From the NCBI GenBank assembly GCA_944470555.2, contig OX104130.1, positions 67,337,160 to 67,401,159 on the forward strand: a stretch of DNA of 64,000 nt, given 5' to 3'. The notes beneath the pieces were generated by a model. That model worked only from the letters and a program-made list of their open reading frames with translations, ran no database searches and was not told the DNA's origin. The position numbers and the translations under genes are program-made. Position 1 is the first letter of the stretch; each line of letters opens with the position of its first letter. Below are positions 32,560 through 43,649 of this stretch, in pieces. Origin of the DNA: Heterobilharzia americana (taxonomy: Eukaryota; Platyhelminthes; Trematoda; Strigeidida; Schistosomatidae).

Positions 32560-33290
32560 TGGTCGACATAGGTTGATTGGTCGATTTTGTCGCTTTCAAC
32601 CTTGGGGTTGATAAAATCGCCAGGAAATCTTAAGGTGGTGCCAAAAACTATATTTGCAGCTGAGAACTAAGCGCCAGTCTCGATTACTGCGCGGATACCT
32701 GACATTACCATGGGGAGGTATTCTTTCCAGTGACAGGGATCAGCTTCTGATACCCAGGTGGTCTTAAGTTGTCGATAAAATCTTTCTACCACACCGTTTG
32801 ATTGTGGGTGGTATGCCGTGCAGCGTATTCAGTGAGAACCAAGGAATTTGACCAAGTTATTAAGAAGTTCTGGTTCAAACTGCACCCATCTGTCAGTGGT
32901 TATCGTTAGAGGGACGCCAAATATGGACAATTAGTTCTGTGGAGACGCTTTTTGCCACTGTTTCTGTGGAAATGTCCGCAAGTGGAATGGCTATTGGAAA
33001 CCTTGTGCACATATCGATACATGTGAAGAGATACGTGAAACTATTAGAATGAAGTATAGGACCTAACAAGTCCACGTGTACATGTGCAAAACGCACGCCG
33101 GGTTGCGAAAACGTTCCCAAAGGTGAAACGGTGTGTCGGCTCACCTTGGATTGCTGACATGCCGCACATCCTTTAACCCGATTTCATACGTCGCGCCATA
33201 AGTTGGGCAAAATACATCTATCAGCAATAAGTTTTGTAGAGGCCTTTGCCCCAGGGTGTGACAATGAGTGAAGGTTGTTGAATACTAACT
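32560..33290 (-). pseudogene. Gypsy integrase
   Basis: The zinc-binding end reads CAACQQSKV. The catalytic core starts with HVHVDLLGPILHSNSFTYLF and FTCIDMCTRFPIAIPLADIS (first Asp). AYHPQSNGVVERF lies near 32800 (the Glu box, in another frame), followed by a stretch ending VFGTTLRFPGDF. Several stops interrupt the domain. Confidence 0.8.
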
Positions 33291-33386
33291 TCCTCATGTT
33301 AATAGGCACGTAAGGTCTAGGTAAGTCTCTCGTCATGTCACAGTAAATGAGTCTATTATCTGTGGGTGAAAGTAGCTGCTTGAGTT

Positions 33387-33986
33387 CTAGGTTACAACCA
33401 CTACTGGCAAGTAAATTTCTCGATTCATCTTTTTTTGCTCTGCTGCTAAGGCCTTGAAGTCTATAGTAGGTTGGCGAATAGCGCTTAAGTTAACTAGGGA
33501 CAGAGCGGCCGCCATGCGATTTTGTGCACCTTTAACATGTCTCATATCGCCATTAAATTGTAACACAAAATCAAGGTGACGAATTTCACGTGGTGAGCAC
33601 TTGTCAAGCTTTGCATCTGTTAAAGGCATATGATCCGTGTAGACCATAAATGTCCTGCCTTACACCATATGGCGGAAATGCTTAACTGCCGAAAAGATAG
33701 CTAGCAGTTCTCGGCCAGACGTTGAATACCGAGTTTCGGGTGGGGGAAGGCGTTTTGCAGAGAATGCCACTGGCTGCCATTGATTGTCCACAAACAGGTT
33801 CAGTGCTGCTCCTATAGCCTTTTCGAAAGCATCGACCATCATTGCCAATGCAACACTGATATCAGGGTATTTCAGGGTTGTAGCCTTTTTCAAAGCCATT
33901 TTCAACTTGTTGACAGCCTCAATAGCTTCTGTAGAGAGCTTAAAGTCCTTAGGATTTCCTTTTGAGGCGTCAGTTAGGGGTTGCAT
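33387..33986 (-). pseudogene. Gypsy RNase H
   Basis: Contains LKYPDISVALAMMVDAFEKA (the usual TDAS of RNase H reads VDAF), WQPVAFSAKRLPPPETRYST, GRELLAIFSAVKHFRHMV, then after an in-frame stop FMVYTDHMPLTDAKLDKCSP and REIRHLDFVLQFNGDMRHVK. These are the tether and RNase H domains of Gypsy pol. One stop separates the two halves. Confidence 0.85.
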
Positions 33987-34076
33987 GTGCTGTGCACGAT
34001 GTGGTATGAATCTACGATAAAAATTAATTCGACCAAGAAAACGTCTCAGTTGCGCAACAGAGATGGGTAGTGAGTA

Positions 34077-34990
34077 CTAGTTGATAGCCTCCACCTCTTT
34101 CGGGAATGATGATATTCCGCTTCTATCAGTCGTGTGTCCTAAGAATTGAATGTTCTCAACTCCGAATACACACTTACTTTGATTTATCGCCATGCCGTCG
34201 CCGTTTAATTTTTGTAAGACCGCCCGTACGTGACTCTCTTGTGGGTCTATGCCCGGGCTGGCAATCAGTAGGTCGTCAGTGTGTGCTTTGGCAGGCGGTA
34301 AGTCCCGTAGGAGATCGTCTGTATACCGCTGGGAAGTTTGTGCAGCATTTCGCAGGCCAAAAGTCATCCGGACAAATTCGTATAGACCGAGTGGGGTGGT
34401 GATGGCGGTTTTTGGGACGTCTTCTGCAACCGGAATACTGCGATATGCGTAGACCACGTCTATTTTAGTGAATATAGCGGCACCTGTGAGACGGTTAGTG
34501 AAATCCTGAATATCCTGAGCACCTGTCAGGAATCGTTTGTTTGTTTAGCACTCTACAATCGCCACATGGTCGCCAGTCTGTATGACCTTTCTTGAGCGCC
34601 ATGTGTAATAGGGGAGCCCGCTGTCTCTCGGAAGTGCGAATGCTGCCTAGCTTAAGCATACGGCCAAACTCGGCCCAAGCGATTTTCAATTTATCTGGCG
34701 CTAGTCTGCTGGGTTGTGCGAATACAAGAGGGCCACGTGTTTTTATGCAATGCGTCACCCTAGGACTAACGTGAGGGGTCTGAACGTTGGATGACGTCGG
34801 GTTTGGAAAATCCGCCAATATATTTCTGAACCCTCCGGTTAATACTGGAGGAGATTGCACCAGCTTTAGGGACGTGATTGGGCTGGCCCTGCCCATTGTG
34901 TATCTAGAAGTTTTCTTCAGCATCAACCTTCGCTTCTTTGTGTCCACTAAGAATTCATACCTTTCCAAAAATCGATACCCAGTATTGCGA
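34077..34990 (-). pseudogene. Gypsy protease end and reverse transcriptase
   Basis: The first frame (34968-34495) has the end of the protease-linker (RYEFLVDTKKRRLML) and the RT entry LHMALKKGHTDWRPCGDCRV, LNKQTIPDRC. The second (34457-34077) has VYAYRSIPVAEDVPKTAITT, LYEFVRMTFGLRNAAQTSQR and INQSKCVFGVENIQFLGH. The active-site box reads HTDDLLIAS after a shortening of the preceding segment (usual form YVDD), so the enzyme would not work. The protease active-site region (35000-35250) is scrambled by stops. Confidence 0.8.
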
Positions 34991-35807
34991 GGTTTAGATC
35001 CGCTGTGGTGAACACCCTAGGGAATTGCCGTTTGAACCCAAGATTCGGAATGGTGGCCTTCTGTCCGAAAGTCGCTACCTGTGCTTTATTGGTGGTCTGT
35101 GGCGTGACTATGGACATTCGGTATCCAAGCTGGACCTTGTTTCTCGGGAGAATACCAAGAGCGGTACCGTGTCTACCGGGAGTCCTATGTCAGAATCTCT
35201 GCCTATGACATAGAATAGGCGGCTGTTTGGGCACCCCTCCTCAGCAGTCGCTACCTGGGGAGGGGTCTTCAGTTTCTCTGTCTTCCAGGGGATCGGTTAG
35301 GCCAGGCTCATGGTTCTGTTTATCGTTTAGACTGTGCGCCGTATTTCCAGCGAAACCAGTGATACTTGGACAGAAATTCATTTGGATTACACGATTACGT
35401 GAGAACTTAAGGATTCTCGGCGCCGTCAGTGCGGATTCCTCTGGTGCCCGAAGCTATAAGCATGAGAATTTACGGACAAGTAGACGTTTATATAGCGTAA
35501 CGGGGCATCGTGAAGACGAATCAAACAAGTTGACTGTTTGTAACGGAAATTTAGAATTTCTCACGACCTTGGTGCCACCAATGGTGAAAAAAGAACGTAT
35601 GACTGGAAACGATCCAGACTTTAACACTGTACTCGCTGAAAAGTTGTATTTTCTTGTTCATTTCATGACTTGTGCAATCTTCTGATGTTTTTAATCCAAT
35701 TTAATGGCCTCCATTCCGTACCATTCATATCCTGTAAAATCTTGCGCGTTTTCCAACATACATCAATGTGATGTTGCCTGTAAACTGGCTTCTCTCATGT
35801 TGAATTA

Positions 35808-36640
35808 CTAATATGAGAATAAAATATCAACCGTTTTATTTATTTGATAGAATTGTCTGGACAGCATTGAGTGTCTGGGTCTACTTGGTGATCTATGTCT
35901 GGGTGCTGACTTGCCTCTTCGACCTTGACTCAGTTGGATTTGAGCCAAAGCTTCTGTTAGTGATTTCACGTTTGCCACTAATTCAGTGGTGATGGCGTCT
36001 TTAGATGAGCTAGGACTGATATGTAGTGATAAGTGGTTGTCCCTGGTTGTTCCTGTCTCCATAATGCGATTGGCAACTTGAACCGATTCTGAAAGCGGGG
36101 TTCTTGTGTCCTTTGCGTCAGGCGCACACTGGACATGACGCGGCAGCGCTCGAATCCAAACTTCCTTTAGGATGGCCTCTCCGACCGCATTTTCTCCCAC
36201 TATCTTTTGCAAGCATCTCAAAACTGTGATGAGGATCTATCTCCAAACATCTCCCCTTGTAGCAGACGCCGGATGAGTCGGCTGTCTGACATTGATAGAC
36301 AGCTTATTATCGCACGCTTGGGCGTGGAATAAGGGTCTTCTTCTGGGGTACTGACTATGAGATCACGGACCTCTTCACTGACTGAGAGAGGAAGAATGGA
36401 GCACATGTCTTTGTTTCTCAGTTTCTCTGACTTTATGGTGTGTCGGTCAAAGAAATGCTCCAACGGGACGAACCATAGTTCTGGGTCTTGCTTATCGAAG
36501 GCTGGTAATCAATTCTTAGTAGCGACCGGAGTGTCAGCCTCCAGTGAAACGGACTCCTTGGCAATACCGGGATCAAAACCAATAAGGTTAGATATTTCTT
36601 TAAACAGAAATCAAAATTAATAGATAAACAGCTGAAACGA
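35808..36640 (-). pseudogene. Gypsy gag, two frames
   Basis: Bases 36463-36218 (LEHFFDRHTIKSEKLRNKDM type capsid stretch with LRNKD) and 36221-35808 (QKIVGENAVGEAILKEVW, then RALPRHVQCAPDAKD) form the capsid part of Gag. The second frame ends in an Arg/Ser-rich stretch (RRGKSAPRHRSPSRPRHS). The zinc-knuckle region further on is not readable. A capsid would package the element's RNA. Confidence 0.75.
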
Positions 36641-36657
36641 GTAAACGTTAACAATAC

Positions 36658-36676
36658 AGGTTATCGGGCTCACTAA
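36658..36676 (-). other. Putative primer binding site of the Gypsy element
   Basis: Directly inside the 5' LTR, the minus strand reads TTAGTGAGCCCGATAACC. It resembles the tRNA-Trp-complementary site (TGACCCCGA core) of CsRn1-type elements. A close match, ATTAGTGAACCCGAGCATC, lies next to the second Gypsy copy's LTR at about 42055-42073. Confidence 0.5.
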
Positions 36677-36904
36677 TGTTGGACCCAGGGGTTTACGGCT
36701 GACTCTCTGAACTATTTGTCCTAGACAACCACAACGTAGCACAAAAGAGGCAGTGGAAGAAGTATAACGCGTTTATTCCAGGCACTCTAGTGGGCGAGTC
36801 CAGCGGGCAAAATTTCACCAGTTATTCATCATTCAGTTGCAGCCAATAGTGAATATAAGGTTTACAACAGATAGAGATTATAACCAAGTTTACTGAGCAC
36901 TATA
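36677..36904 (-). repeat. 5' LTR of the Gypsy element
   Basis: 228 bp, TGTTGG...CTATA on the plus strand, nearly identical to 31214-31441. The next bases, ACTT, match those before the other LTR. Confidence 0.9.
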
Positions 36905-36908
36905 ACTT

Positions 36909-37528
36909 CACCAGAACCAGTGGCCACCCCAGGCACACTGACACCTGGGAGTCAGCTCATCACACCAGCCAACACTGTAAGCTTAGATCAAAAAAGGCTG
37001 ACCGAGCATATTGTTGCAAGTACGTCAGTTGTTACTGTTTCACCACCCAACACGGTAGTAACCGCCGAAACTGAAGTTCAAATCTCCCCTAGTTATGCCG
37101 ATGTATTCTCAGATGATGGGGATATGGATGGCAACCTCAGTGATACGTCCGATATGCACCTGATCCCCCTGAGTTTATTGACGAAACCTGCATCCAGGTG
37201 CAATTACGCTGATAAGTTTCTACCGCCCTCAAGCCTCTCAAGTACGATATTGACCTCCAGGTGTATTGACAGTGCACAATCACAAAGCACCGTGTTTCGG
37301 AGACTCAAACCAAAAAGTCTTAGTTCGGGTGTACTGCCAAAGCCCATGGCACAGAACGTCTTAACCATCCCCGAGATAATTATATTGTCTGTTAAACCTA
37401 GTGGTTTTAATACCATTCAGACAGTGTCCCCGTTTCCTTATACAGACACATTCACGACGTCCGCCGGTATGACACCAAGCACTACGGCACCTTCACTAAC
37501 CAACAGAAAGGTGGGATTCATACACTAA
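36909..37528 (+). mobile_element. CR1-like LINE ORF1, second part
   Basis: This resumes the ORF1 interrupted at 31213. It is a Ser/Thr/Pro-rich frame with no catalytic motif (TSPEPVATPGTLTPGSQLI at the left edge, NRKVGFIH at the end). Removing the LTR element and one copy of ACTT leaves an open frame across the junction. Confidence 0.6.
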
Positions 37529-39244
37529 GGCGGTAAAAAGAAGAGGTACATGCGTAAAAAAGTTCAGAATACGAGTGCCTCCCATGGTCAAGAGAACAAG
37601 GGCTACAGCAGAAACAACAAGTTTTTCTCCTAGCAACCATCTATACAATATTCAGCTGCAATGTTTGCTCACCCCAGTACAACGATATCACCCAGTTGAA
37701 GGCCTGCCGTTCAGATGCAGCCTGTGATACTGGCCCCCCAACAAAATGCACCCTACCTTTTCCCATGCAGAGGTGAAACCACGAATTCACTTGGCTGATT
37801 TCAGCAGACCCATGCCCAGGGGTCATCTGAAGACCCTGTTCAGGTGATGATATTGCCGAGTCAGCTACTTTAGGCCCTAACTCACAGCCGCTACAGTGGC
37901 AGTGAAGGTGTTACGCCAACCTGTCATCCTTCCGGCTCATATACAGTGGGTCGCCACCTAACATTAAAAAATAATATTAGTACCAACCCAGGAATATCTT
38001 GTTCCCCTGTTACGTCCCCGAAATTAAATTCTACCCCATTTTCCTCACCACTACAGTCCAACCTAACCTGCGAGAACAAGCTTTCCGAAAATAGGCTTGA
38101 GTACTACTGCTTGTCCAATTCTTTGACTTTCTGTCTGATTAACGCCCGTTCCGTTCGCAACAGAATAAGTGAGATCACTGTGTTGTCGATTATGTCTACT
38201 CCCGCCTAATATTTATCGCTGAAGCTTGGTGTACTTCAGATACTCCTGATAGTGGTGTATATGTTGACAATTGTGCTCTGTTTAGGGGAGATATATACAC
38301 TGGTAGTGGTGGTGGTTGTATCATTCATATCACGTTCGACATTGCTGCGACAAGTTGCAGTACTTCAGAACTTAATTCACCCAGTGGCGTTGTTGTGGCG
38401 AAGTTTCCAAATGCTATAACTATCCTCTCAGGGTGTATCTGCCTTCCCCCTTGCTCTACTGTAGATTATGATGACAGGCATGCAGAAGTGTTCACTGATG
38501 TGGCAACACCATCCCACTCCATGAAACTTATATGCGGAGACGTTAACATGCACAACATCAAGCGGCAGTCACGCACTTCTCTTAGGCGGTTTGACAATTT
38601 TATTAATATGTTGGATTCTCGAGGATGGCGCCAACATGTAGTGCAACCAACTAGATATAGTTGCACACCTGACCCCGTTTTCACCAATGGATTATTGCCT
38701 TTCACCCTACAAGTCGGTGCAGAATTCCCGGGGCAGTGGTCAGAGAATAGTGTTTGGTGACTTCCGACTATCTCCCAGAACTACGTAAGTTCCCAGATCA
38801 AAAACAACCACGGTTAGAGGATATATAAATACCACCTGGGAAGAGATGCAGCACATCTTGCAATGCTTGAACTGGGGTTCTTATTTCACCAGTAGCTCAA
38901 CCCATATACTAAGTGACATCTTCCACAGTTTCATGAATGTAATTCACTGTCATATTGCTCCGGAGGTATCAGTAGTAACTAGAAAGCCGAAAGCGAATTT
39001 CATCTCAGCAAATGTACGTATCAGCATGCACAGACATGCCAGAAACTCATATCGATCTAATGACTTTTCATCACTGGAATCATTAAAAATTGCTCATAAG
39101 AACTTCAAATCAAATAAGTTACTGAAAGCAGTCAAGAATGATCCTAGCCGCGAAACACAAATAGGCAGTGTTCGACCATTGGTGAGAATTCTAAAATCCC
39201 GTGCAAACCTATCCAGAGTTGTTCCCGGCAGTCTGATAATTCAT
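37529..39244 (+). mobile_element. CR1-like LINE ORF2: endonuclease and linker
   Basis: After about 400 bp of broken frames comes the endonuclease. LTFCLINARSVRNRISEI (38120-38180) is the N-terminal 'lNaRSl.nK' motif, then the 'AEAWC' Glu box (near 38220). KLICGDVNMHNIKRQ (38525-38570) carries the catalytic GD.N box. The linker follows at 38846-39244 (SLKIAHKNFKSNKLLKAVKN). The RT start is at 39961. Several frameshifts are present. Confidence 0.75.
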
Positions 39245-39249
39245 GGGTG

Positions 39250-39955
39250 TAACAGCCAAAATCCAATAATCCCAGCCTGAACGCGGGAAATAACTAGGCG
39301 GTGACCACTAAAGCGAATCTGACTAGTTCCTGCGTTCTACTGCATAGCTTCCCAACTTCCACAATTGATGCGTGGTCAGAGGTTGGATCAAATTCGAAAA
39401 CATGGTTTGTAGTAAATCGGTGGTAGATTCGTAACAAAATCTGTGGTATTATCAATGCAACAATAAGTTATATCAACTTTACAAGAATGCCTTACCGGTG
39501 CCATTGAGTAACTATACAGCTTAAACTTTCTCGGGTGCAAATACGTACTATACGGTAAAAACTGGTTAAACAGACACAATTGTTAAGTACTTGACAGTCA
39601 GTAAGAATATTCCCGACAAAAGGGATCAAAACTCTGTCTACCAGAATCAAACCGACAAATAAACGTTTCCAGTAGACAGTCAAAAGACAAACAGTCAAAT
39701 CACAGCACAACCGTAAGTTGAACCAAAATAAAATGTCGGGCGCAATAAAACAACACCACCCTGTCAACAGTCCAGTGTCACATAATAGGAAAGTGAAACA
39801 TTCATGATAAGTTCCAATCATACACAGGCGAATACTGAGTGCGAAGTCAAAGGTGACGGTCGAACGACCAAATAACATTACACCGGCTAGGGTCAGAGGT
39901 AGACCATCCATAAAGAGGGTAAAAATGTTCGAATAAATGTCAACGCTATCAAATA
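39250..39955. mobile_element. 706-bp solo-LTR-like insertion
   Basis: A sequence unrelated to CR1 interrupts the linker-RT junction. It is flanked by GGGTG at 39245-39249 and 39956-39960, a likely 5-bp target duplication. Its ends read TAACAGCC...TCAAATA; they are not a clear TG...CA pair. It has no significant coding capacity (the 157-codon minus frame has no domain). A solo LTR is the simplest reading, but the family is unknown. Confidence 0.5.
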
Positions 39956-39960
39956 GGGTG

Positions 39961-40255
39961 ATCAAGAGAGATTTTCAGATCAATTTTTCGTCGCAATGGG
40001 GACATTATCTATGATGACCCAGGTAAGATCTGTGGGCTGTTTGGTAAACATTATGCAAGCTGCTTCACACATACAGATGGCGTACCCAACATACGAATGC
40101 CCATACCACCACACCACTCGCGAGGTAATGGTTTCTTTATACAGAAAAAGATGGAGGATGCAGCTGCCTCACTAAAGGATCCACACATAGCCGGATCCGA
40201 TGGGCTCCCGTTTATTCTCCTAAAGAGGGGTGGAGAAGCTTGAGGGTTACCGCAT
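39961..40255 (+). mobile_element. CR1-like LINE, start of reverse transcriptase
   Basis: The plus-strand frame reads DDPGKICGLFGKHYASCFTH (about 40010-40070) and DPHIAGSDGLPFILLKRGG (about 40180-40240), the CR1 linker and the RT 'GPDG.P...LK' motif. It is cut at about 40255 where minus-strand Gypsy sequence begins. Confidence 0.75.
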
Positions 40256-40259
40256 AACC

Positions 40260-41024
40260 ATGAATATCGGTAGGAGATGGGTCATTAAAATCTAGCGCAA
40301 CCTGTTCACCGGGCAAACTTGTGTTGTTTCCATGTACCGACTCAGCGGAGTACAATGAATATCCGTTCTAAGTGCCGAGCCACCGTTGAGAGGAGCCAAC
40401 GCCAGATATTCACTTCATCTCACACTGAGAACTGTGATTAGCGAAGCCTTGTGATGCTATTGAGAGTGTTCTACCAGTCCGTTAGAAGCTGGGTGGTATG
40501 AGGTGGTGCGAAGGCGCTCGAATCACAGTAGATTCAAGGGCTTCCGGGAGACAACAGGTCCGAGTTTTTGCTTTTGGTCGTTTGTCACCATAGATGAGCA
40601 TCCAAACCGGGAAACCCATATTTTGACGAAGACTACTGGCTGTTTCAAGTGTAATAGTGATAGCGGGGTAACCTCCGGCTAGCAAGTGAACTTATTGACA
40701 TATATACGCAGGTGAGACTGACCATAGGATGGTGCAAGTGAGCCGGTAATGTCTAAATGAACACCGGCAAACCATGCATTTGACTTGGCGAAAGTTCGGG
40801 GTGGTGTAACACTATGGCGGTTCACATTGGAACGTTGGTACGGAATATGTAACTGTATCCACGCCCAGCCGCATAAACACAGCAGATATCAACTCGTCAG
40901 TGCCGAGATGCGAAAGACTATGCAGTGCATCAAAAAGGTGCTTATGCAGAGGCAGGTAGAAGAAGAGGCCTTGGGGAACCTATGTACATGTCGCGCAGGA
41001 CAATTTCCTCACGGCTCAGAAACG
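40260..41024 (-). mobile_element. Second Gypsy copy, integrase part (outside the array)
   Basis: Minus-strand pieces of integrase: VHLDITGSLAPSYGQSHL (about 40710-40770), AYHPASNGLVEHS (about 40450-40510, frame-shifted) and ESVHGNNTSLPGEQVALDF (about 40290-40350), equivalent to 'aelvyGttlrlPGe'. It is the 3' continuation of the RNase H found in the first array unit, and lies outside the duplicated segment. Confidence 0.75.
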
Positions 41025-41072
41025 GCAAACGCGCCATCTTGATGGAGGTTGTGTTGAAGCTTTTCCGCCTCC

Positions 41073-41505
41073 TCATCTGAACCCTGAAGTTTGCGGATCT
41101 TTTGTGTTCCGGTCTTCTGAGGCACGGTGGCGGTGCGAATGTGAGACAGTGCATCTGCCACTAGTTTTTAACACCAGAAACATGACGGATGTCTGAGATG
41201 AATGGTGAAACGTAGTCCAGGTGCCGTAATTCACGTGAAGAGCATCCAGCTGTGTTGGTGTGTAAGGCGTAAGCCAAAGGTCTGTAGTCGGAGAATAAGA
41301 TGAAATCATAGTTTTCCAGGAAATAGCGGAAATGCTTTGCCGAGGTATATAGGGCGGGGAATTCCCTGCATAAAGTACCATAACGCATTTCGCAGGCGTC
41401 TAACTGCCATGAGAAGAATGCGATCAGGATCTAGGTGTCATCCGAAAGCTGTTGCAACGCAGCTCCGATGGCCATGTTAGAAGCGTCAGATGCAATGCTA
41501 AGAGG
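41073..41505 (-). pseudogene. Gypsy RNase H, unit 1
   Basis: The minus strand reads VSLPLSIASDASNMAIGAAL (SDAS box, about 41440-41505), then after a stop YGTLCREFPALYTSAKHFRY, FLENYDFILFSDYRPLAYAL and SRELRHLDYVSPFISDIRHV. This is the Gypsy tether and RNase H region. It follows gag directly: protease and RT are missing, an internal deletion. Confidence 0.85.
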
Positions 41506-41510
41506 TAGGC

Positions 41511-41870
41511 TTACGTCAGGGTGGACCAACATTGGGGCATCAGGCACCGCTGCTTCATCTTGCAAAGTAACTGAATGGGCGTGTGATTACTGAGATGCAC
41601 ATCCCTGAAAGGTTCTTTCACTTTCTGTTGATCAGCAAGTGCAGCGCATTTGATGACAACGGCTTTCAGGACGTCGCATAGACTCTGCACCGGGTCGTCT
41701 ATCACGTCCGAGACATCTTTGATCGCATTTTCGAGCCAGCTGAAGGCAACCAAGTCCGACTTACCTCCTTGTGCATGAATATGCCTCATAGTAAATTGAG
41801 CTTTTATCGGGGAGAACCATGCAGATGGTCTATGGGTCCGGAAGGTGGGAAGCTGAAGACTTACAGTCAT
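41511..41870 (-). pseudogene. Gypsy gag N-terminus, unit 1
   Basis: A 119-codon frame: VSLQLPTFRTHRPSAWFSPI, then AQFTMRHIHAQGGKSDLVAF and KEPFRDVHLSNHTPIQLLCK. This is the N-terminal Gag pattern of CsRn1-type elements ('lplPpF....p..WF...e..F....i......ky..v'). It ends soon after the capsid stretch, at the deletion junction (KQRCLMPQ). Confidence 0.85.
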
Positions 41871-42054
41871 CTACACAGTAGTCATTACCAGCCATTGAAA
41901 AGAGATTTAGTGGGACACGACGCTGATGGTAAAAAAAACTAAAATACAAAATGATCAACGGGAGGGGCAACATGTGAAAAAAGCCGTGCTAAAAATAAAA
42001 ATAAACAAATGAATCACTGCAAGATAAATAAAGTACCAGACACAGTGGCAGACC

Positions 42055-42470
42055 GATGCTCGGGTTCACTAATTGCGGGAGTGTTGGTTGTGCTACTGTT
42101 ATGTGACCCTTGGCCAATACTACTTAACTCGATTCGCTTCAGTACCTGTTCATCCAGTACCTTAACTAACATGTAAGTACAGATAACGAAACACAAATCA
42201 AAAGGGCTGGTATTCATGAATGTATCTAAAGCAGCAACACATTTGAATAGAATAAATGTGATGGGAATTATGAGGGGGAAAGTCTACCCGACTTATCTGG
42301 CTAGTATGTCTGAGTCAGGGACTCCGATGACGTGCATGTTAACCGGCGCAAAGCTGGCGTAAAGTGACATCGAAGCCTGCTCGGATGCATGCTCGCTAAA
42401 AACAAAACCTGGAACATCTTAAGCATCCCGAAGAAAGCTAGAAGTTCAGTTAGCCAGCGTTTAGTCAATT
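42055..42470 (-). repeat. Likely LTR and primer site of the second Gypsy copy, unit 1
   Basis: About 190 bp upstream of gag the minus strand reads ATTAGTGAACCCGAGCATC (42055-42073), matching the primer site of the first Gypsy. The LTR would start at 42074 (TGCGGGAGTG). Its right end is not certain; about 42470 is a guess. No second LTR copy is visible to compare. Confidence 0.4.
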
Positions 42471-43649
42471 TAATTCAATCTATTTATTTTGGCTCTGGTT
42501 GGATTTTGGCGCCAGGAAGGTGCACCACACAGTCAGGTCTGCACCAGACTTGAATATCGGTTGAACGTAGGCTGTGAGTTGTGGAAACTAAGTCGTTCCA
42601 ACACACATCTAAATAAATGGTGTTCATTGGATGGCTGTTGCATTTTATCAGTCGTTAGTGTTACTTACCGACGGAACAATCTCTTAGTTTACTCACGGTC
42701 TCTGTTTTCATCAGTAATTTTCCGGGAATACATACTAGTGATGTTGTAGTAGACCTTAGTGATAAAGATGCAACGAAATGAACGTGAAAGACGTTCGTTC
42801 AAGCGCATGAACTATAAACGATGCACTTTTTGCAGGCAGGCCACTAAAAGCGCAAATCTACGATCAAGAACATCAGAGTTACCTTTCATTAGCGGTTAAG
42901 ATCCAGTTGCAGTGATCTCGCTTGCACAATAGTGTTGGCTCCAGATTACACTGAACCTAAACGCAAATATGTAGATTGATGTGCTCTCAGTTTCATGCGA
43001 GGGGAATAAGTCTCATATCTTCAGTTTTCCTGACCAGCAGATACCAAAATCTTGTATGACAGTAAGAAAATCAGAAGGCGAAAGCCATAAAATTCTTAAC
43101 GTTCAAGCTATTAGGGGAACATGAACATCCGATAGCAACGAATAAGACTGGTTCCTCGTACATAAGATATTATCAAGAATATTTTAGGACGGACAATTTC
43201 GATGTCTTCTACTACAGTGCTTACTTAGAGGCCAGTCTTACCTTGATAATCTGTGACATAACAAAGGTGGCATGCAAGAGGCGCTTCATTGATATTCCTC
43301 ACAACTTTGTTGGCCCATGTGCACCTCGACTACTTTGAGTCAGCAGAACAAGGACTAGTGTACCTTTCACAGAGGCTTTGGAAGAGTTCCTTAGACAATT
43401 TTGGGTAGTTCATTCAACATTTCTCGGACAAATCACATTTATCAGGTGTTCGGTCATTTAGTACATCAAACCATCTTCAACAATCTTCCCTGACAGACGG
43501 TCTGTTATCAGGTCAGATCTAGTTACTTTTGATTCGACAGACCTGATTCTGACTGACGGAAGAAATCGACGTAGAACCTCATACACAAGTGCATCTGTTC
43601 AAAATGCTACTCTTCACAGTAATACACAAAGAACGGATGGATAGAAGAA
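42471..43649. other. Unassigned part of array unit 1
   Basis: About 1.2 kb with only short frames (42489-42749, 86 codons, no domain). It recurs in units 2-4 with at most one change that I saw (42804). Family unknown. Confidence 0.4.

Larger units (their letters stand above)
31214..36904 (-). mobile_element. Gypsy LTR retrotransposon (CsRn1/Boudicca type), degenerate
   Basis: A 5.7-kb minus-strand element bounded by two 228-bp LTRs, inserted in the CR1-like ORF1. The flanks carry ACTT at 31210-31213 and 36905-36908, a 4-bp target duplication. Order in the element's direction: 5' LTR, primer site, gag (36640-35808), protease and RT (about 34990-34077), RNase H (33986-33387), integrase (about 33290-32560), pol end (32547-32203), 3' region, 3' LTR. 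The order RT-RNase H-integrase defines Gypsy. All pol frames are broken by stops or shifts. The primer site resembles the tRNA-Trp type used by the CsRn1 clade, to which known schistosome elements such as Boudicca belong. Confidence 0.92.

Noticed and set aside
39492..39965. 157-codon minus-strand open frame, Cys/Phe/Leu-rich
   Set aside because: It lies almost wholly in the solo-LTR-like insertion, has no domain or motif, and its composition suggests chance.
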